Of a stretch of DNA of 64,000 bases, positions 38,810-48,049 are shown one piece after another. The DNA is from Aequorivita marisscotiae (GTDB lineage Bacteria > Bacteroidota > Bacteroidia > Flavobacteriales > Flavobacteriaceae). Both the position numbers and the translations under genes were made by a program. The DNA lies in the NCBI RefSeq assembly GCF_029814825.1, contig NZ_CP122379.1, positions 2,892,501 to 2,956,500 of the forward strand. The letters are read 5' to 3'. The notes below the pieces were generated by a model that ran no database searches, had not been told where the DNA came from, and was given only the letters and a program-made list of their open reading frames with translations. Numbering within the stretch: the first letter of the stretch is position 1; the number at the start of each line of letters is the position of its first letter.

Positions 38810-39832
38810 ATGAAAAAACTTAAACCAAAATATAAAAGGTATCTACAAATGCGCAGTAGACGCCAAATGAAAAATAAAAAACGAAATGGCAATCCTCGTT
38901 CATTACGTCAATCAACTTCTGGTTTAATTCCTCGTAATCATACACTTAGTTTTATAGACGTTCCTACTCCTATAGTCTTTAAACTTCAATATGAACATTG
39001 TGAAGAAGTTATTAGCTATATTAATAAAATCAAAGGTATTGGCAGAAGCGGCAGACATATGAATATTATAATGGATGATATTATTGATATTGGCGAAGGC
39101 GCAATATCAATGTTATTATCGGTTATGGAAGAGCTTGTTAGGGAAGGAATCATATTTACAGGCACTAAACCAAAACAACCAATACCACGAGGGATTTTAG
39201 AGAAATCGGGGTTCTTTAAATTTGTAAAAGGAAAAATTGATGAAAGTAACAGTACAACTAAAAATACAATTTTAAATACGGGCGATAATCAAACCCCTCA
39301 ATCGGAATTAGCTGAAGAAATTATTAAATCAATGGAGACTGTTTGGGGGCAAAAAGGTAGAAGCCCTTCCATTTATAGCTGTGTATTTGAAATGATGAGA
39401 AATGCTTGTGACCACGCTTTCAAAAATGAGAATCAAATTAGATGGCATTTTGCATTAAGTCATTCCGAAATTGACAATTTGGTTAAGTTTTCTTTTGTAG
39501 ACAATGGGAAAGGAATAATAAGAACATTTACTGAAGGAATTTTGAAAAATTTCTTAAATTTATTTAATGACAATCTTGATATAGTAGAAACAGCATTTAC
39601 GAATGGTATTGCCTCTCGTACTGGTTTATCGTGGAGAGGCAAAGGACTCCCTACAATTTATGAGAACTATGATGATGGTCATTTGAATAATCTTGTTGTC
39701 ATCTCTAATAATGTTTATATAGATTTTGATAGAAAAATTAGGCACAAACTTAAGAACTCCTTCTCAGGCACATATTATTATTGGAAAGTTGACCAAAGTT
39801 GTACAAAAGAGTGTTTTGAAATTAAGAATTAA
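38810..39832 (+). CDS. STAS-like plus GHKL ATPase protein
   Basis: A 340-residue soluble protein. After a basic N-terminus (KKLKPKYKRYLQMRSRRQMKNKKRN) comes a STAS-like alpha/beta region at about 45-145 (MNIIMDDIIDIGEGAISMLLSVMEELVREGIIFTG). Residues about 175-330 are a GHKL/HATPase_c domain with N-box EMMRNACDHAF (near 193), G1 box VDNGKGI (near 230), and a glycine-rich RGKGLPTIYEN lid (near 275). A DHp His domain is absent, so it is not a classical histidine kinase. The arrangement recalls anti-sigma kinase/antagonist pairs. A DUF4325 gene and a membrane protein gene follow in a tight operon. Confidence 0.85.
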   Translation: MKKLKPKYKRYLQMRSRRQMKNKKRNGNPRSLRQSTSGLIPRNHTLSFIDVPTPIVFKLQYEHCEEVISYINKIKGIGRSGRHMNIIMDDIIDIGEGAISMLLSVMEELVREGIIFTGTKPKQPIPRGILEKSGFFKFVKGKIDESNSTTKNTILNTGDNQTPQSELAEEIIKSMETVWGQKGRSPSIYSCVFEMMRNACDHAFKNENQIRWHFALSHSEIDNLVKFSFVDNGKGIIRTFTEGILKNFLNLFNDNLDIVETAFTNGIASRTGLSWRGKGLPTIYENYDDGHLNNLVVISNNVYIDFDRKIRHKLKNSFSGTYYYWKVDQSCTKECFEIKN

Positions 39833-39837
39833 AAAAA

Positions 39838-40158
39838 ATGGTAGAAATAAATATATACGAGGATTTTACTGATACTCCTGGAGCAAGAACTTATGAGGAT
39901 GGGGAATTTTCTGGACAACAGTTTTTTGATAAATTATTGTTGCCGAAATATGAAGAAGCAGTAAATAAAAATGAAAAACTACAAATAAATCTGGATGGTA
40001 CCAATGGCTATGCAAGTTCATTTTTAAATGAAGCATTTAGTCGGTTAGGTAATAAATTTAATCCAGAAACTGTATGGAATAATTTAATTCTAATTTCAAA
40101 CGAAGTTCCAAAATACATTGATAAAGTAAAAGAATCCATTTATGAAAAAAGGAAGTAA
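39838..40158 (+). CDS. STAS-like DUF4325 protein
   Basis: A 106-residue protein with the DUF4325 pattern: EINIYEDFTDTPGARTYEDGEFSGQQFFDKLLLPKYEEAVNKNEKLQINLDGTNGYASSFLNEAFSRLG. The central I-x-L-D-G and S-S-F-L-x-E motif is the STAS-like turn and helix that in the anti-sigma antagonist SpoIIAA carries the phosphorylatable Ser. A Ser pair (near residues 61-62) is present. It lies 5 bp after the GHKL ATPase, the natural candidate to phosphorylate or bind it, and its 3' end overlaps the membrane protein gene by 17 bp. Confidence 0.85.
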   Translation: MVEINIYEDFTDTPGARTYEDGEFSGQQFFDKLLLPKYEEAVNKNEKLQINLDGTNGYASSFLNEAFSRLGNKFNPETVWNNLILISNEVPKYIDKVKESIYEKRK

Positions 40159-40699
40159 TATTTTTATCAACCTGATATTCTTTCTTGGTGGTTGTCTAAT
40201 AACTTATTTTGCTCTTCAATATTCCTACTTTAATATTAATACAGAAGTAAATGTAGTTGAGACTTTATTAAGTCTAATTATAGCATTAATTGGTTTATAT
40301 ATAGCCATTTCCATTCAAAAGAAGTATAACAAAAATCAAAGTCTTCACTCTATTGTTCAAAGCAAAATGGATAATATTTGGAATGGTTTTTCAATATTTG
40401 ATAATCAATTGAATGATCAAAACACTATTCAACTTAAAATTGTAACAAAATCTTTCAAGAGTTTATACAAAGAACTTAACAACCTAAAAATAGTATTTAC
40501 CACATTTAATTTGAATGCTACTTGTATTAATAAATTAGAAAAAAGTATGGAAGCATTTGACACTTTAATTACAAGTGATTTGCCAATTTCCAATAACGTT
40601 ATTAAACTTTCAAATCACAAAACTGTTATTAAAGACCAGTCAAATTTAATTCATCAAGATATAGTTAATTCTCTGAAAGAAATAAACGATATCCTTTAA
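40142..40699 (+). CDS. two-helix membrane protein with cytoplasmic coiled coil
   Basis: A 185-residue protein. Two hydrophobic helices (about 7-25, NIFINLIFFLGGCLITYFALQY; about 38-58, ETLLSLIIALIGLYIAISIQ) are joined by a short loop. They are followed by a 125-residue hydrophilic, helical region with coiled-coil character. No enzyme motif is visible. It overlaps the DUF4325 gene by 17 bp and is the last gene of the cassette; the flanking 135-bp repeat begins 1 bp after its stop. As a membrane element next to a signalling pair and an inactive Argonaute it is a plausible effector, but this is inference. Confidence 0.8.
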   Translation: MKKGSNIFINLIFFLGGCLITYFALQYSYFNINTEVNVVETLLSLIIALIGLYIAISIQKKYNKNQSLHSIVQSKMDNIWNGFSIFDNQLNDQNTIQLKIVTKSFKSLYKELNNLKIVFTTFNLNATCINKLEKSMEAFDTLITSDLPISNNVIKLSNHKTVIKDQSNLIHQDIVNSLKEINDIL

Positions 40700-40700
40700 G

Positions 40701-40835
40701 CCACCGCACAGCCACTTGCTTCCAGTCGGTTCTTTTCGCTCGTTCGTGCCTCACTCTCTACAATCACCCACTTCCATCAACGCGCAGCAAGAGTACTCCT
40801 TCAATCGGTTCCGTTGCTCTCCACCTCATTCAGTC
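40701..40835 (+). repeat. 135-bp direct repeat, left copy
   Basis: This sequence, starting CCACCGCACAGCCACTTGCT and ending CACCTCATTCAGTC, recurs at 55625-55759 with only about four differences by eye. The two copies flank the entire metal-resistance block in direct orientation. A weaker third copy is at 56117-56200. Confidence 0.93.
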
Positions 40836-40900
40836 CTACACTTGATGTTTCAACTCCTGTGAATCATCATAATCGCACAGCCTGTGCATCGATTAATTTG

Positions 40901-40908
40901 TATATTTG
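40901..40908 (+). promoter_or_regulatory. candidate -7 element of the metal-resistance operon
   Basis: TATATTTG is an exact TAnnTTTG match ending 9 bp before the ATG at 40918. No correctly spaced -33 TTG is visible, which may mean an activator-dependent promoter. It is the first promoter-like site of the block. Confidence 0.45.
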
Positions 40909-40917
40909 TAGCACTTT

Positions 40918-41313
40918 ATGAAATTACTCTTTTCCATATCAATGTCAACACTATTCCTTTTTCAGGGAATTAGCCTTGATATGGACTTTTGTGGACCAAT
41001 AAAAGAAATTTCAAACATCATTACCCATTATCAAGACCATAAAATGTATGGCGACTCTTTCCTTGAATATGTAGTTGAAGATTACATTGACAATGATGCA
41101 AAAAATGAAGGGCATCATAATAACCCAGATAAGGAGAATACACCAGTTCATTCCCATCATCAATGTTGTCATCCTTTAGTGTTATTTATTACGAACAACA
41201 ATTCGGCCCTAATCAATCGACTAAAGTTTGAAGATAAAGAGCCGTTCAATTTATATACAGTTAACTTATATTCCAGATATCTGGAATCTCTCTTCCAACC
41301 CCCGCGAGTATAA
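40918..41313 (+). CDS. His/Cys-rich exported small protein of the metal operon
   Basis: A 131-residue protein with a hydrophobic N-terminus (MKLLFSISMSTLFLFQGISL) acting as signal or anchor. A metal-ligand-rich centre follows: EGHHNNPDKENTPVHSHHQCCHPL, with seven His and two Cys in about 22 residues. Small proteins of this kind precede CzcA/CusA genes in Bacteroidota and may bind metal in the periplasm. The large RND gene begins 118 bp downstream. No named family; the metal is inferred from context. Confidence 0.75.
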   Translation: MKLLFSISMSTLFLFQGISLDMDFCGPIKEISNIITHYQDHKMYGDSFLEYVVEDYIDNDAKNEGHHNNPDKENTPVHSHHQCCHPLVLFITNNNSALINRLKFEDKEPFNLYTVNLYSRYLESLFQPPRV

Positions 41314-41431
41314 TTCAGTTTTTTTAAGGATAGCTATATCCTAACGTGATGCTTCTCAAGATAGGCATTGCTTTATAAAAGCGTTGCATCTATTCGCATC
41401 GTAAGTTTTAAACTGAATTAATACATTTTCT

Positions 41432-44400
41432 ATGATTAACAAAATCATTTCATTTTCCATTAATAATAAATTTATTATTGGCTTATTTATAGTGGCACTT
41501 GTTGGTACGGGCATTTGGTCTATGGCCACTATAAACTTGGGTTCTGTACCCGATATAACAAACAACCAAGTACAGGTAATAACCGTGGCCCCAAACTTGG
41601 GGACAGAAGATATAGAACAATTTGTTACCTATCCCGTAGAATTGGCAATGGCCAATCTTCCTGACGTCATCGAGCTGCGTTCAGTATCCCGTTTTGGGCT
41701 GTCCGTGGTTACCATTGTTTTTAAGGACGAGGCAGGCACTTATCTGCCACGGCAATTGGTACAGGAGAAATTAACCGAAGTTGCCGGAGAAATCCCCGAA
41801 GGTTTTGGCACACCTTTTATGGCACCCATAACAACAGGTCTGGGCGAAATTTTTCAATATACCTTAAAAGTGACAGAAGGCTATGAAGACAAATATGACG
41901 CAATGGAGCTTCGTACCATCCAAGATTGGATTGTAAAACGCCAAATGGCTTTAGTGCCAGGCGTAGTCGAGGTCAATGCTTTTGGAGGTTATGTAAAACA
42001 ATATGAAGTTGCCATAAATCCTGATAAACTAAAAAGTTTTGGCATTACAATGAATCAGGTTTTTGAAGCTCTTAAAGTGAACAATGCTAATACCGGTGGT
42101 GCTTACATTGAAAAAAACCACCAAGCCAATTTTATCCGTGGCGAAGGGCTGGCTCGAAGTATCGCCGATTTGGAAAACACGGTTGTGACCACTCAAAATG
42201 GAAGCCCTGTCTTGGTAAGGGACGTTGCCGAAAAAGTGGGCTACGGAAACCAAGTGCGTTATGGTGCATTTACCCAAGACGGTCACGAATCCGTAGGTGG
42301 ACAAATTTTAATGCTGAAAGGCGAAAGCCCAGGCGACGTGATTGAAAATGTGGAAAAGCGTATTGTAGAAATTCAAAAATCCCTGCCGGAAGGTGTTTAT
42401 ATTGATGCTTTTTTAAGCCGAAGTGAACTTATTGAGGCAACCACAAGTACCGTTAAAAACAATCTAATAGAAGGAGCCCTAATCGTCATATTTGTTTTGG
42501 TCTTACTTTTGGGAAGCTTCCGTGGTGGCTTGATAGCAGCTTCGATAATCCCTTTATGTCTATTATTTGCATTTATTTTGATGAAACAATTTGGCATTTG
42601 GGCAAATTTAATGTCCTTGGGTGCGATCGATTTTGGAATTATTGTAGATGGAGCGGTGATTATCGTGGAAGGAGCGGTTTTCCACATTCATCAACGGATG
42701 AAAAAATCCACAACCGCCATCAACCAAGCTGAAATGGATGAAATCGCCTATGATTCTTCAAGTAAAATGATGAATTCTGCCTTCTTCGGTCAACTAATTG
42801 TTCTTATAGTTTTTACACCGATTCTTTTTTTGACCGGTGTGGAAGGGAAAATGTTCCGGCCAATGGCATTTACATTTGGTTTTGCCGTTTTAGGAGCGAT
42901 TATCCTTTGTCTTACCTACGTGCCAATGATGTCATCATTATTTTTAAAACCTGCTAAAAATCAAAATAGTTGGTTCGCCAAGTTTGAAAACAAGATTGAT
43001 AGGTTCAGTGATAAAATTATGGATGTTCTGAATCGTATCTATCTGCCTATATTAAATTTTGCACTTCGCTTTCGGGCAGGTGTGGTTATAGGCGCGGTTT
43101 CCTTGCTTTTGATTTCAGGATTTATTTTCAGCAATATGGGAGCAGAATTTGTCCCTAAATTTGATGAAGGCGATATTGCATTTCAAGCATTGATAAAACC
43201 GGGGAGCAGTCTTACAGAATCTATTGAGGCTTCAGAGAAACTTCAGAAGTTAATCAATGAGTTTCCGGAAGTAAAAACAGTAGTTTCTAGGATTGGTGTG
43301 GCCGAAATACCGACAGACCCGATGCCTATGGATATTGCCGATAGTTATATTATTCTTGAAAAAGATAAGAGTAAATGGACTTCCGCAGATAGTAAAGAAG
43401 AACTGATAGAAAAAATACAGGAAAAAATTTCAGTAGTTCCCGGCGTAAATTTCGTGTTTACCCAACCTGTAGAACTTCGTTTTAATGAGTTGCTAACTGG
43501 AGTCCGTGAGGACGTGGCAATCAAATTGTACGGAGAAGATTTGGATGTGTTGGCAGATAAGGTACAGGAAATCGCAGCGGTAATACGTGAAGTGCCGGGT
43601 GCAGCAGACCTTAACGTAGAGGCTACAAGCGGTTTGCCACAAATGACAGTAGTGTATAACCGCGCAAAAATGGCGCAATACGGTGTAACCGTGGATAAAT
43701 TGAATGATTATGTAAGTGCCGCCTTTGCAGGCGAAAGGGCAGGTGTGATTTTTGAAGGCGAAAAGCGTTTTGATGTGGTCATCAGGTTGGCAGAGGACTT
43801 TAGACAAGACATCAATAGTTTAAAAAATCTTTACATAGACCTGCCGAACGGTGCTCAAGTGCCTCTAAAGGAAGTTGCGGATATCAGTTATAAATCCGGG
43901 CCAATGCAAATTTCAAGAGACAACACTATGCGTCGTATATCTGTGGGTGTAAATGTTCGTGGACGCGATGTAAAATCGATGGTCGAGGAAATTCAGCAAA
44001 AACTGGAAACGGAAGTGGAATTGCCACCAGGTTATTACGTCACTTATGGAGGATCATTTGAAAACCTGCAACGTGCATCAGACCGATTGATGATAGTAGT
44101 GCCCATCGTTCTACTAACAATATTTATCCTGCTTTATTTCGCTTTAAATTCATTTTCACAGGCTTTGATGATTTATATGGCAGTGCCTTTGGCGGCAATA
44201 GGCGGGGTTTTCATTTTGTTGATCCGTGGAATGCCTTTCAGTATTTCGGCAGGGGTCGGGTTTATCGTACTCTTTGGAGTAGCGGTTTTAAACGGTCTGA
44301 TACTCATAAACAAATTCAATGAACTAAAAGAAAGTGGAATGACAGATTTAAAAAAACGTATATACGAAGCTACGCACGAACGTTTACGTCCCATTTTATT

Positions 44401-45847
44401 GACTGCCATTACCACAATTATGGGCTTTATCCCAATGGCGGTTTCCACCTCTGGTGGTGCAGAAGTACAGCGACCATTGGCAACAGTAGTCATTGGAGGA
44501 ATGCTTACGGCAACATTTTTGACCTTGGTGGTTATTCCTATTCTTTACTATTGGCTGGAATCGAGAAAGGAACGAAACAATACAAAGGGGGATATAAGCT
44601 ATGTCAACAGGTCAACAAACATTATAACGGTATTATTGATGGTTGGAGGTTTGATGGCTTCTGGTACTTCATTTGCCCAAGACAATAGTCAAGATGGTAC
44701 AATTCCAAAGACCTTGACCATTGATGAGGCCATTGCTATGGCAAAACAGAATTATCCTACGCTCAAGGAAAGCCAGGCATTTATTGAACGGGAAAAGGCG
44801 ATGAAAGGCACCAGTTTTGACCTTGGTAGTACGGAAGTATTCACTGGCAAGGAAGAATATGGCAATAACCTACCCGGAATACAAACAACCGTTGGTGTGC
44901 AACAGGGAAATATTGATTTGCTTTCCGGGTTTTCAAAATCGAAATTTTACAAAGAACGTATTGCCTTGGGAGAAAAGTTTTTTGTGGCAAGTGAACAACA
45001 GTTGGTGCGTAATGTGATGCAGGCGTATGACCAAATTAATTATTACAAGGCACAGTTGCGTTTTGCTGACCAATTGGACAGTACTTATGCCAATTTTAAG
45101 AACGCTGCCCAACTTAGGTATGACACAGGAGAAACAGGCAAGTTGGAGTTTATTGCAGCCTCTTCCGAATTTCAGCAGATACAAGTATTAAAACAACAAG
45201 CTTTCGATGATATTGAAATCGCCAAACGTGCCTTAAAGCAATATTTGGGAACCGATGAAAACATCGAGACGGTTGATGGCGTTTACGAGCCATTGGATTT
45301 TATGGCTACATTAGATTCAACTTCAGTGGCAAATAATCCAATGTTGCAATATGCCTTGCAAAATGCCGAAGTAAGCAAGGCAAACGTGGGTGTCGAAAAA
45401 TCCCAATTTCTACCTAAATTTAGTTTATCGTATGGCAGGCAGGTTGTAGATGATGTTTCAGGCTTCAACACCTATCAGGCGGGTATTAGCATTCCGCTAT
45501 GGTTTTTTCCGCAGAAGTCAAGGGTAAAAGCAGCAAAGGCAGACGCAATGGTAGCAGAGAATCAATATTTGGAGCAAAAGGCGGTTACAGAAAGTCGCGT
45601 GTCGCAATTGACCAAATCCCTTGAAAAAACAAAGAAGATTTTGCAATATTACGAAGAAGGCGCACTATTGTTGGCAGAACAGCAAATTACCACAGCGCAA
45701 TTGGCATCCAAGGAAGGCGAAATAGATTATGTCAATTATATCACAATTCTCAACAGTGCCATCAGGATAAAACAAAACCATTTGCAATACATAAACCAGT
45801 TTAACCAACAATCCATTGAGATACAATATCAATTGGGCAATTTATAA
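41432..45847 (+). CDS. czcA: CzcA-type RND metal efflux pump fused to a TolC-like outer-membrane channel
   Basis: A 1,471-residue fusion. Residues 1 to about 1,045 are an RND transporter with 12 helices. In TM4 it has AIDFGIIVDGAVIIVEGAVF, the D...D...E pattern of the HME1 (Zn/Co/Cd) class rather than the Cu/Ag class. A signal-peptide-like segment at about 1,062-1,082 ends GTSFAQ, and residues about 1,090-1,471 match a TolC-type outer-membrane factor (LTIDEAIAMAKQNYPTLKES, long helices). The joined form is common in Bacteroidota; processing at the internal SFA-Q site would release the channel. It is followed by its periplasmic adaptor. Confidence 0.93.
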   Translation: MINKIISFSINNKFIIGLFIVALVGTGIWSMATINLGSVPDITNNQVQVITVAPNLGTEDIEQFVTYPVELAMANLPDVIELRSVSRFGLSVVTIVFKDEAGTYLPRQLVQEKLTEVAGEIPEGFGTPFMAPITTGLGEIFQYTLKVTEGYEDKYDAMELRTIQDWIVKRQMALVPGVVEVNAFGGYVKQYEVAINPDKLKSFGITMNQVFEALKVNNANTGGAYIEKNHQANFIRGEGLARSIADLENTVVTTQNGSPVLVRDVAEKVGYGNQVRYGAFTQDGHESVGGQILMLKGESPGDVIENVEKRIVEIQKSLPEGVYIDAFLSRSELIEATTSTVKNNLIEGALIVIFVLVLLLGSFRGGLIAASIIPLCLLFAFILMKQFGIWANLMSLGAIDFGIIVDGAVIIVEGAVFHIHQRMKKSTTAINQAEMDEIAYDSSSKMMNSAFFGQLIVLIVFTPILFLTGVEGKMFRPMAFTFGFAVLGAIILCLTYVPMMSSLFLKPAKNQNSWFAKFENKIDRFSDKIMDVLNRIYLPILNFALRFRAGVVIGAVSLLLISGFIFSNMGAEFVPKFDEGDIAFQALIKPGSSLTESIEASEKLQKLINEFPEVKTVVSRIGVAEIPTDPMPMDIADSYIILEKDKSKWTSADSKEELIEKIQEKISVVPGVNFVFTQPVELRFNELLTGVREDVAIKLYGEDLDVLADKVQEIAAVIREVPGAADLNVEATSGLPQMTVVYNRAKMAQYGVTVDKLNDYVSAAFAGERAGVIFEGEKRFDVVIRLAEDFRQDINSLKNLYIDLPNGAQVPLKEVADISYKSGPMQISRDNTMRRISVGVNVRGRDVKSMVEEIQQKLETEVELPPGYYVTYGGSFENLQRASDRLMIVVPIVLLTIFILLYFALNSFSQALMIYMAVPLAAIGGVFILLIRGMPFSISAGVGFIVLFGVAVLNGLILINKFNELKESGMTDLKKRIYEATHERLRPILLTAITTIMGFIPMAVSTSGGAEVQRPLATVVIGGMLTATFLTLVVIPILYYWLESRKERNNTKGDISYVNRSTNIITVLLMVGGLMASGTSFAQDNSQDGTIPKTLTIDEAIAMAKQNYPTLKESQAFIEREKAMKGTSFDLGSTEVFTGKEEYGNNLPGIQTTVGVQQGNIDLLSGFSKSKFYKERIALGEKFFVASEQQLVRNVMQAYDQINYYKAQLRFADQLDSTYANFKNAAQLRYDTGETGKLEFIAASSEFQQIQVLKQQAFDDIEIAKRALKQYLGTDENIETVDGVYEPLDFMATLDSTSVANNPMLQYALQNAEVSKANVGVEKSQFLPKFSLSYGRQVVDDVSGFNTYQAGISIPLWFFPQKSRVKAAKADAMVAENQYLEQKAVTESRVSQLTKSLEKTKKILQYYEEGALLLAEQQITTAQLASKEGEIDYVNYITILNSAIRIKQNHLQYINQFNQQSIEIQYQLGNL

Positions 45848-45863
45848 TCTTAAAAAAAGAAAA

Positions 45864-47120
45864 ATGAAGAATATATTATTAGTAAGTACCGTATTATTTA
45901 CACTTATGTTTATGAGTTGTAATGATGCCCCAAAATCTGAACTTGGGCATAACGAAGCCGAAGGCGTATCAAAAACCAATGAAGCTGGGGAAGATGCACA
46001 CGGCGATGAAGGCCACAATGAAGGAGAAGAAGAAGGTCACAGCGAGGAAGAAGGCGTTGTGGAACTTACAAAGCAACAGGCCGAAACCATAGGTTTGGAA
46101 ATGAAACCTTTGGAGGAACGCAATTTAGGGAACAACATTAAGGTAACGGGAACGCTGGAGCTTTTCCCACAGGACAAGGCGAACATAAGCCCGTTTGTTG
46201 GTGGAAATGTGAGTGCCATAAAAGTAATACCCGGAGATAACGTAAGCAAAGGTCAAGTGCTGGCATATATAGAACACCCGGATATCATTGCAATGCAACA
46301 GGACTATCAGGAAAAAAATGACGAACTGGTCTTTTTGAAACAGGATTTTGAACGCAAGCAGACGCTTTATGACAAAGGCGTTTCTTCGGGAAAGGAATTT
46401 CAAATGGCTCAATCAAAATTTCGTTCCACAACATCCAGCGTCAATGGTTTGAGGGCCCAATTGAAACTGTTGGGCATTAATCCCGACAAAGTGGCGGAAG
46501 GTCAAATATATTCCGCTGTTCCCATTACCACGCCAATAAGTGGATACGTGGCAGAAGTAAATATAAGTTTGGGCGATTATGTGGGCGCACAATCCAAAAT
46601 GTTCTCAATAAGCGATAACTCAAAAATTTACGTCAATTTTAAAGTATATGAAAAGGACATATACCAAATAGAGAAAGGGCAACAGATATATTTTTCCACG
46701 GCCTCTCGCCCAGATGAACTGCTTAAAGCAACCGTTCGGTCTATAGGTAAAACTTTTGAGACAGACCCAAAAGCCATAGAAGTTCTTGCTGATATAGAAA
46801 ACAAGGATAAAAATCTTTTGCCAGGTATGTATGTGGAAGGGCGCATAGTGCAGGGCGAGAAAAAAGGTTTCGCTATTCCTGAAGCTGCTATCATAAAAGA
46901 AGGCGAGCAATCCTTCATTTTCATTTTGGATGAAGACGAAGAAATGGAAGCGGGCAAAATGAAATTCAAAATGATACCCGTAACGGTTGGTATTACTGAT
47001 TTAGGCTTTGTTGAAGTCAATCTTCCTGCCGAAGTTTCAAAGGATGCCAAAGTTGTCATAAGTGGAGCTTATAACCTGTCTTCGGAAATGGTTAAAGGCG
47101 AACTGGAACACGCACATTAA
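45864..47120 (+). CDS. czcB: RND efflux periplasmic adaptor (CzcB/CusB-like) lipoprotein
   Basis: A 418-residue membrane-fusion protein. It starts MKNILLVSTVLFTLMFMSC, a lipobox-type lipoprotein signal. A His/Glu-rich linker follows (HNEAEGVSKTNEAGEDAHGDEGHNEGEEEGHSEEEG), probably metal-binding, then HlyD-like barrel-sandwich and alpha-hairpin regions. It joins the pump to the outer-membrane channel. I chose the ATG at 45864; an earlier frame start at 45816 lies inside the RND gene and would spoil the lipobox. Spacing to the RND stop is 16 bp. Confidence 0.92.
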   Translation: MKNILLVSTVLFTLMFMSCNDAPKSELGHNEAEGVSKTNEAGEDAHGDEGHNEGEEEGHSEEEGVVELTKQQAETIGLEMKPLEERNLGNNIKVTGTLELFPQDKANISPFVGGNVSAIKVIPGDNVSKGQVLAYIEHPDIIAMQQDYQEKNDELVFLKQDFERKQTLYDKGVSSGKEFQMAQSKFRSTTSSVNGLRAQLKLLGINPDKVAEGQIYSAVPITTPISGYVAEVNISLGDYVGAQSKMFSISDNSKIYVNFKVYEKDIYQIEKGQQIYFSTASRPDELLKATVRSIGKTFETDPKAIEVLADIENKDKNLLPGMYVEGRIVQGEKKGFAIPEAAIIKEGEQSFIFILDEDEEMEAGKMKFKMIPVTVGITDLGFVEVNLPAEVSKDAKVVISGAYNLSSEMVKGELEHAH

Positions 47121-47227
47121 TTCAATCACCATCAAAGATTTTGATTCCGGGTTTGTTTATCGTCTTAATAAGTTAGTTAAAAATTAAAAAACAGGCTCGG
47201 TTCAAAATCGATTAAAAATTTAAAAAA

Positions 47228-47566
47228 ATGAAGGAAATAAAAGCATTTATAAAACCGAACCGGATCCAAAGGGTAATTGAAGCTCTTGCTGATAGTGGTT
47301 TTAAAAGTATGACCCTGTCACAAGCAGAAGGCACGGGCGCGTTCAAGGCAAAAGGCGCAAGACCGTCGCTGGATTTTCACGTAACAGATAGTCCAGTGGT
47401 CAAATTGGAATTGGTCTGTCAAAATGAGGAAGCCCAAGCGGCCATTGAAACAATTATAGCCAACGCCAAAACCGACGGGCCTGGAGATGGTATAATTTAT
47501 ATAGCTAATATAGAAGATGCGTTTCACATTAAAACAGGAGATTCCTTAAAACGTTACGACCTGTAA
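47228..47566 (+). CDS. PII-like (GlnB/CutA-related) regulator in the metal operon
   Basis: A 112-residue protein with the PII fold sequence: MKEIKAFIKPNRIQRVIEALADSGFKSMTLSQAEGTGAFKA, a T-loop region, and a C-terminal TDGPGDGIIYIANIEDAFHIKTGD. The usual uridylylated T-loop Tyr (Y51) is not obvious, so it is probably a specialised PII-like protein and not the nitrogen sensor. These often accompany RND metal pumps in Bacteroidota and may modulate the pump through nucleotide binding. It lies 107 bp after the adaptor gene. Confidence 0.88.
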   Translation: MKEIKAFIKPNRIQRVIEALADSGFKSMTLSQAEGTGAFKAKGARPSLDFHVTDSPVVKLELVCQNEEAQAAIETIIANAKTDGPGDGIIYIANIEDAFHIKTGDSLKRYDL

Positions 47567-47582
47567 TTCTCTTTCTAAACAA

Positions 47583-48005
47583 ATGGAAAAAATAGTTCAA
47601 TTTTTAGAAAGCAAAGGAATACGACCTACAGCTATGCGCCTTATGACCTATAAGCGGTTGGCAGAGTTGAATGTTGCCATCAGCCTTGGCGATTTGGAAA
47701 AAGATTTTAAGATCAGTGAAAGAAGTACCCTGTTTAGGACTATGAAAGCGTTTGAAGAAAAAGGGATTGTGCATCAAATCGAGGATGGGACAGGGGTTAT
47801 AAAATACGCCCTTTGCGAAGAAAATTGTGAATGCGAGGTCGGCAACGACCTTCATTTGCACTTTCATTGCAACAATTGTAATGAAACGGTCTGTTTAACA
47901 GAGCATAAAATCCCTCACATCAACTTGCCTGATGGCTATATCACGGAGGACATTAACTTGGTGGTAAAGGGTATTTGCGAAAAATGCAGTGGCAATTTGG
48001 ATTAA
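47583..48005 (+). CDS. Fur-family metal-responsive regulator, copy 1
   Basis: A 140-residue Fur-family protein. The winged-helix part is IRPTAMRLMTYKRLAELNVAISLGDLEKDF ... ERSTLFRTMKAFEEKGIVHQI. The C-terminal metal part has HLHFHCNNCNETVCL and GICEKCSGN, supplying a CxxC pair plus a second CxxC, a structural zinc site. Located 16 bp after the PII-like gene, it probably controls the operon. Zur-like or Fur-like specificity cannot be settled from sequence. Confidence 0.92.
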   Translation: MEKIVQFLESKGIRPTAMRLMTYKRLAELNVAISLGDLEKDFKISERSTLFRTMKAFEEKGIVHQIEDGTGVIKYALCEENCECEVGNDLHLHFHCNNCNETVCLTEHKIPHINLPDGYITEDINLVVKGICEKCSGNLD

Positions 48006-48049
48006 ACGTTTGGTTTTTAAATTCAATTATCATTTATAAATAGTGAGCA

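Noticed and set aside
45816..45863. Upstream start for the adaptor lipoprotein
   Set aside because: It would place 16 residues before the lipobox signal and overlap the RND gene.
47604..47867. Minus-strand frames in the metal block (here and at 49409-50901)
   Set aside because: Shadows of well-supported plus-strand genes.
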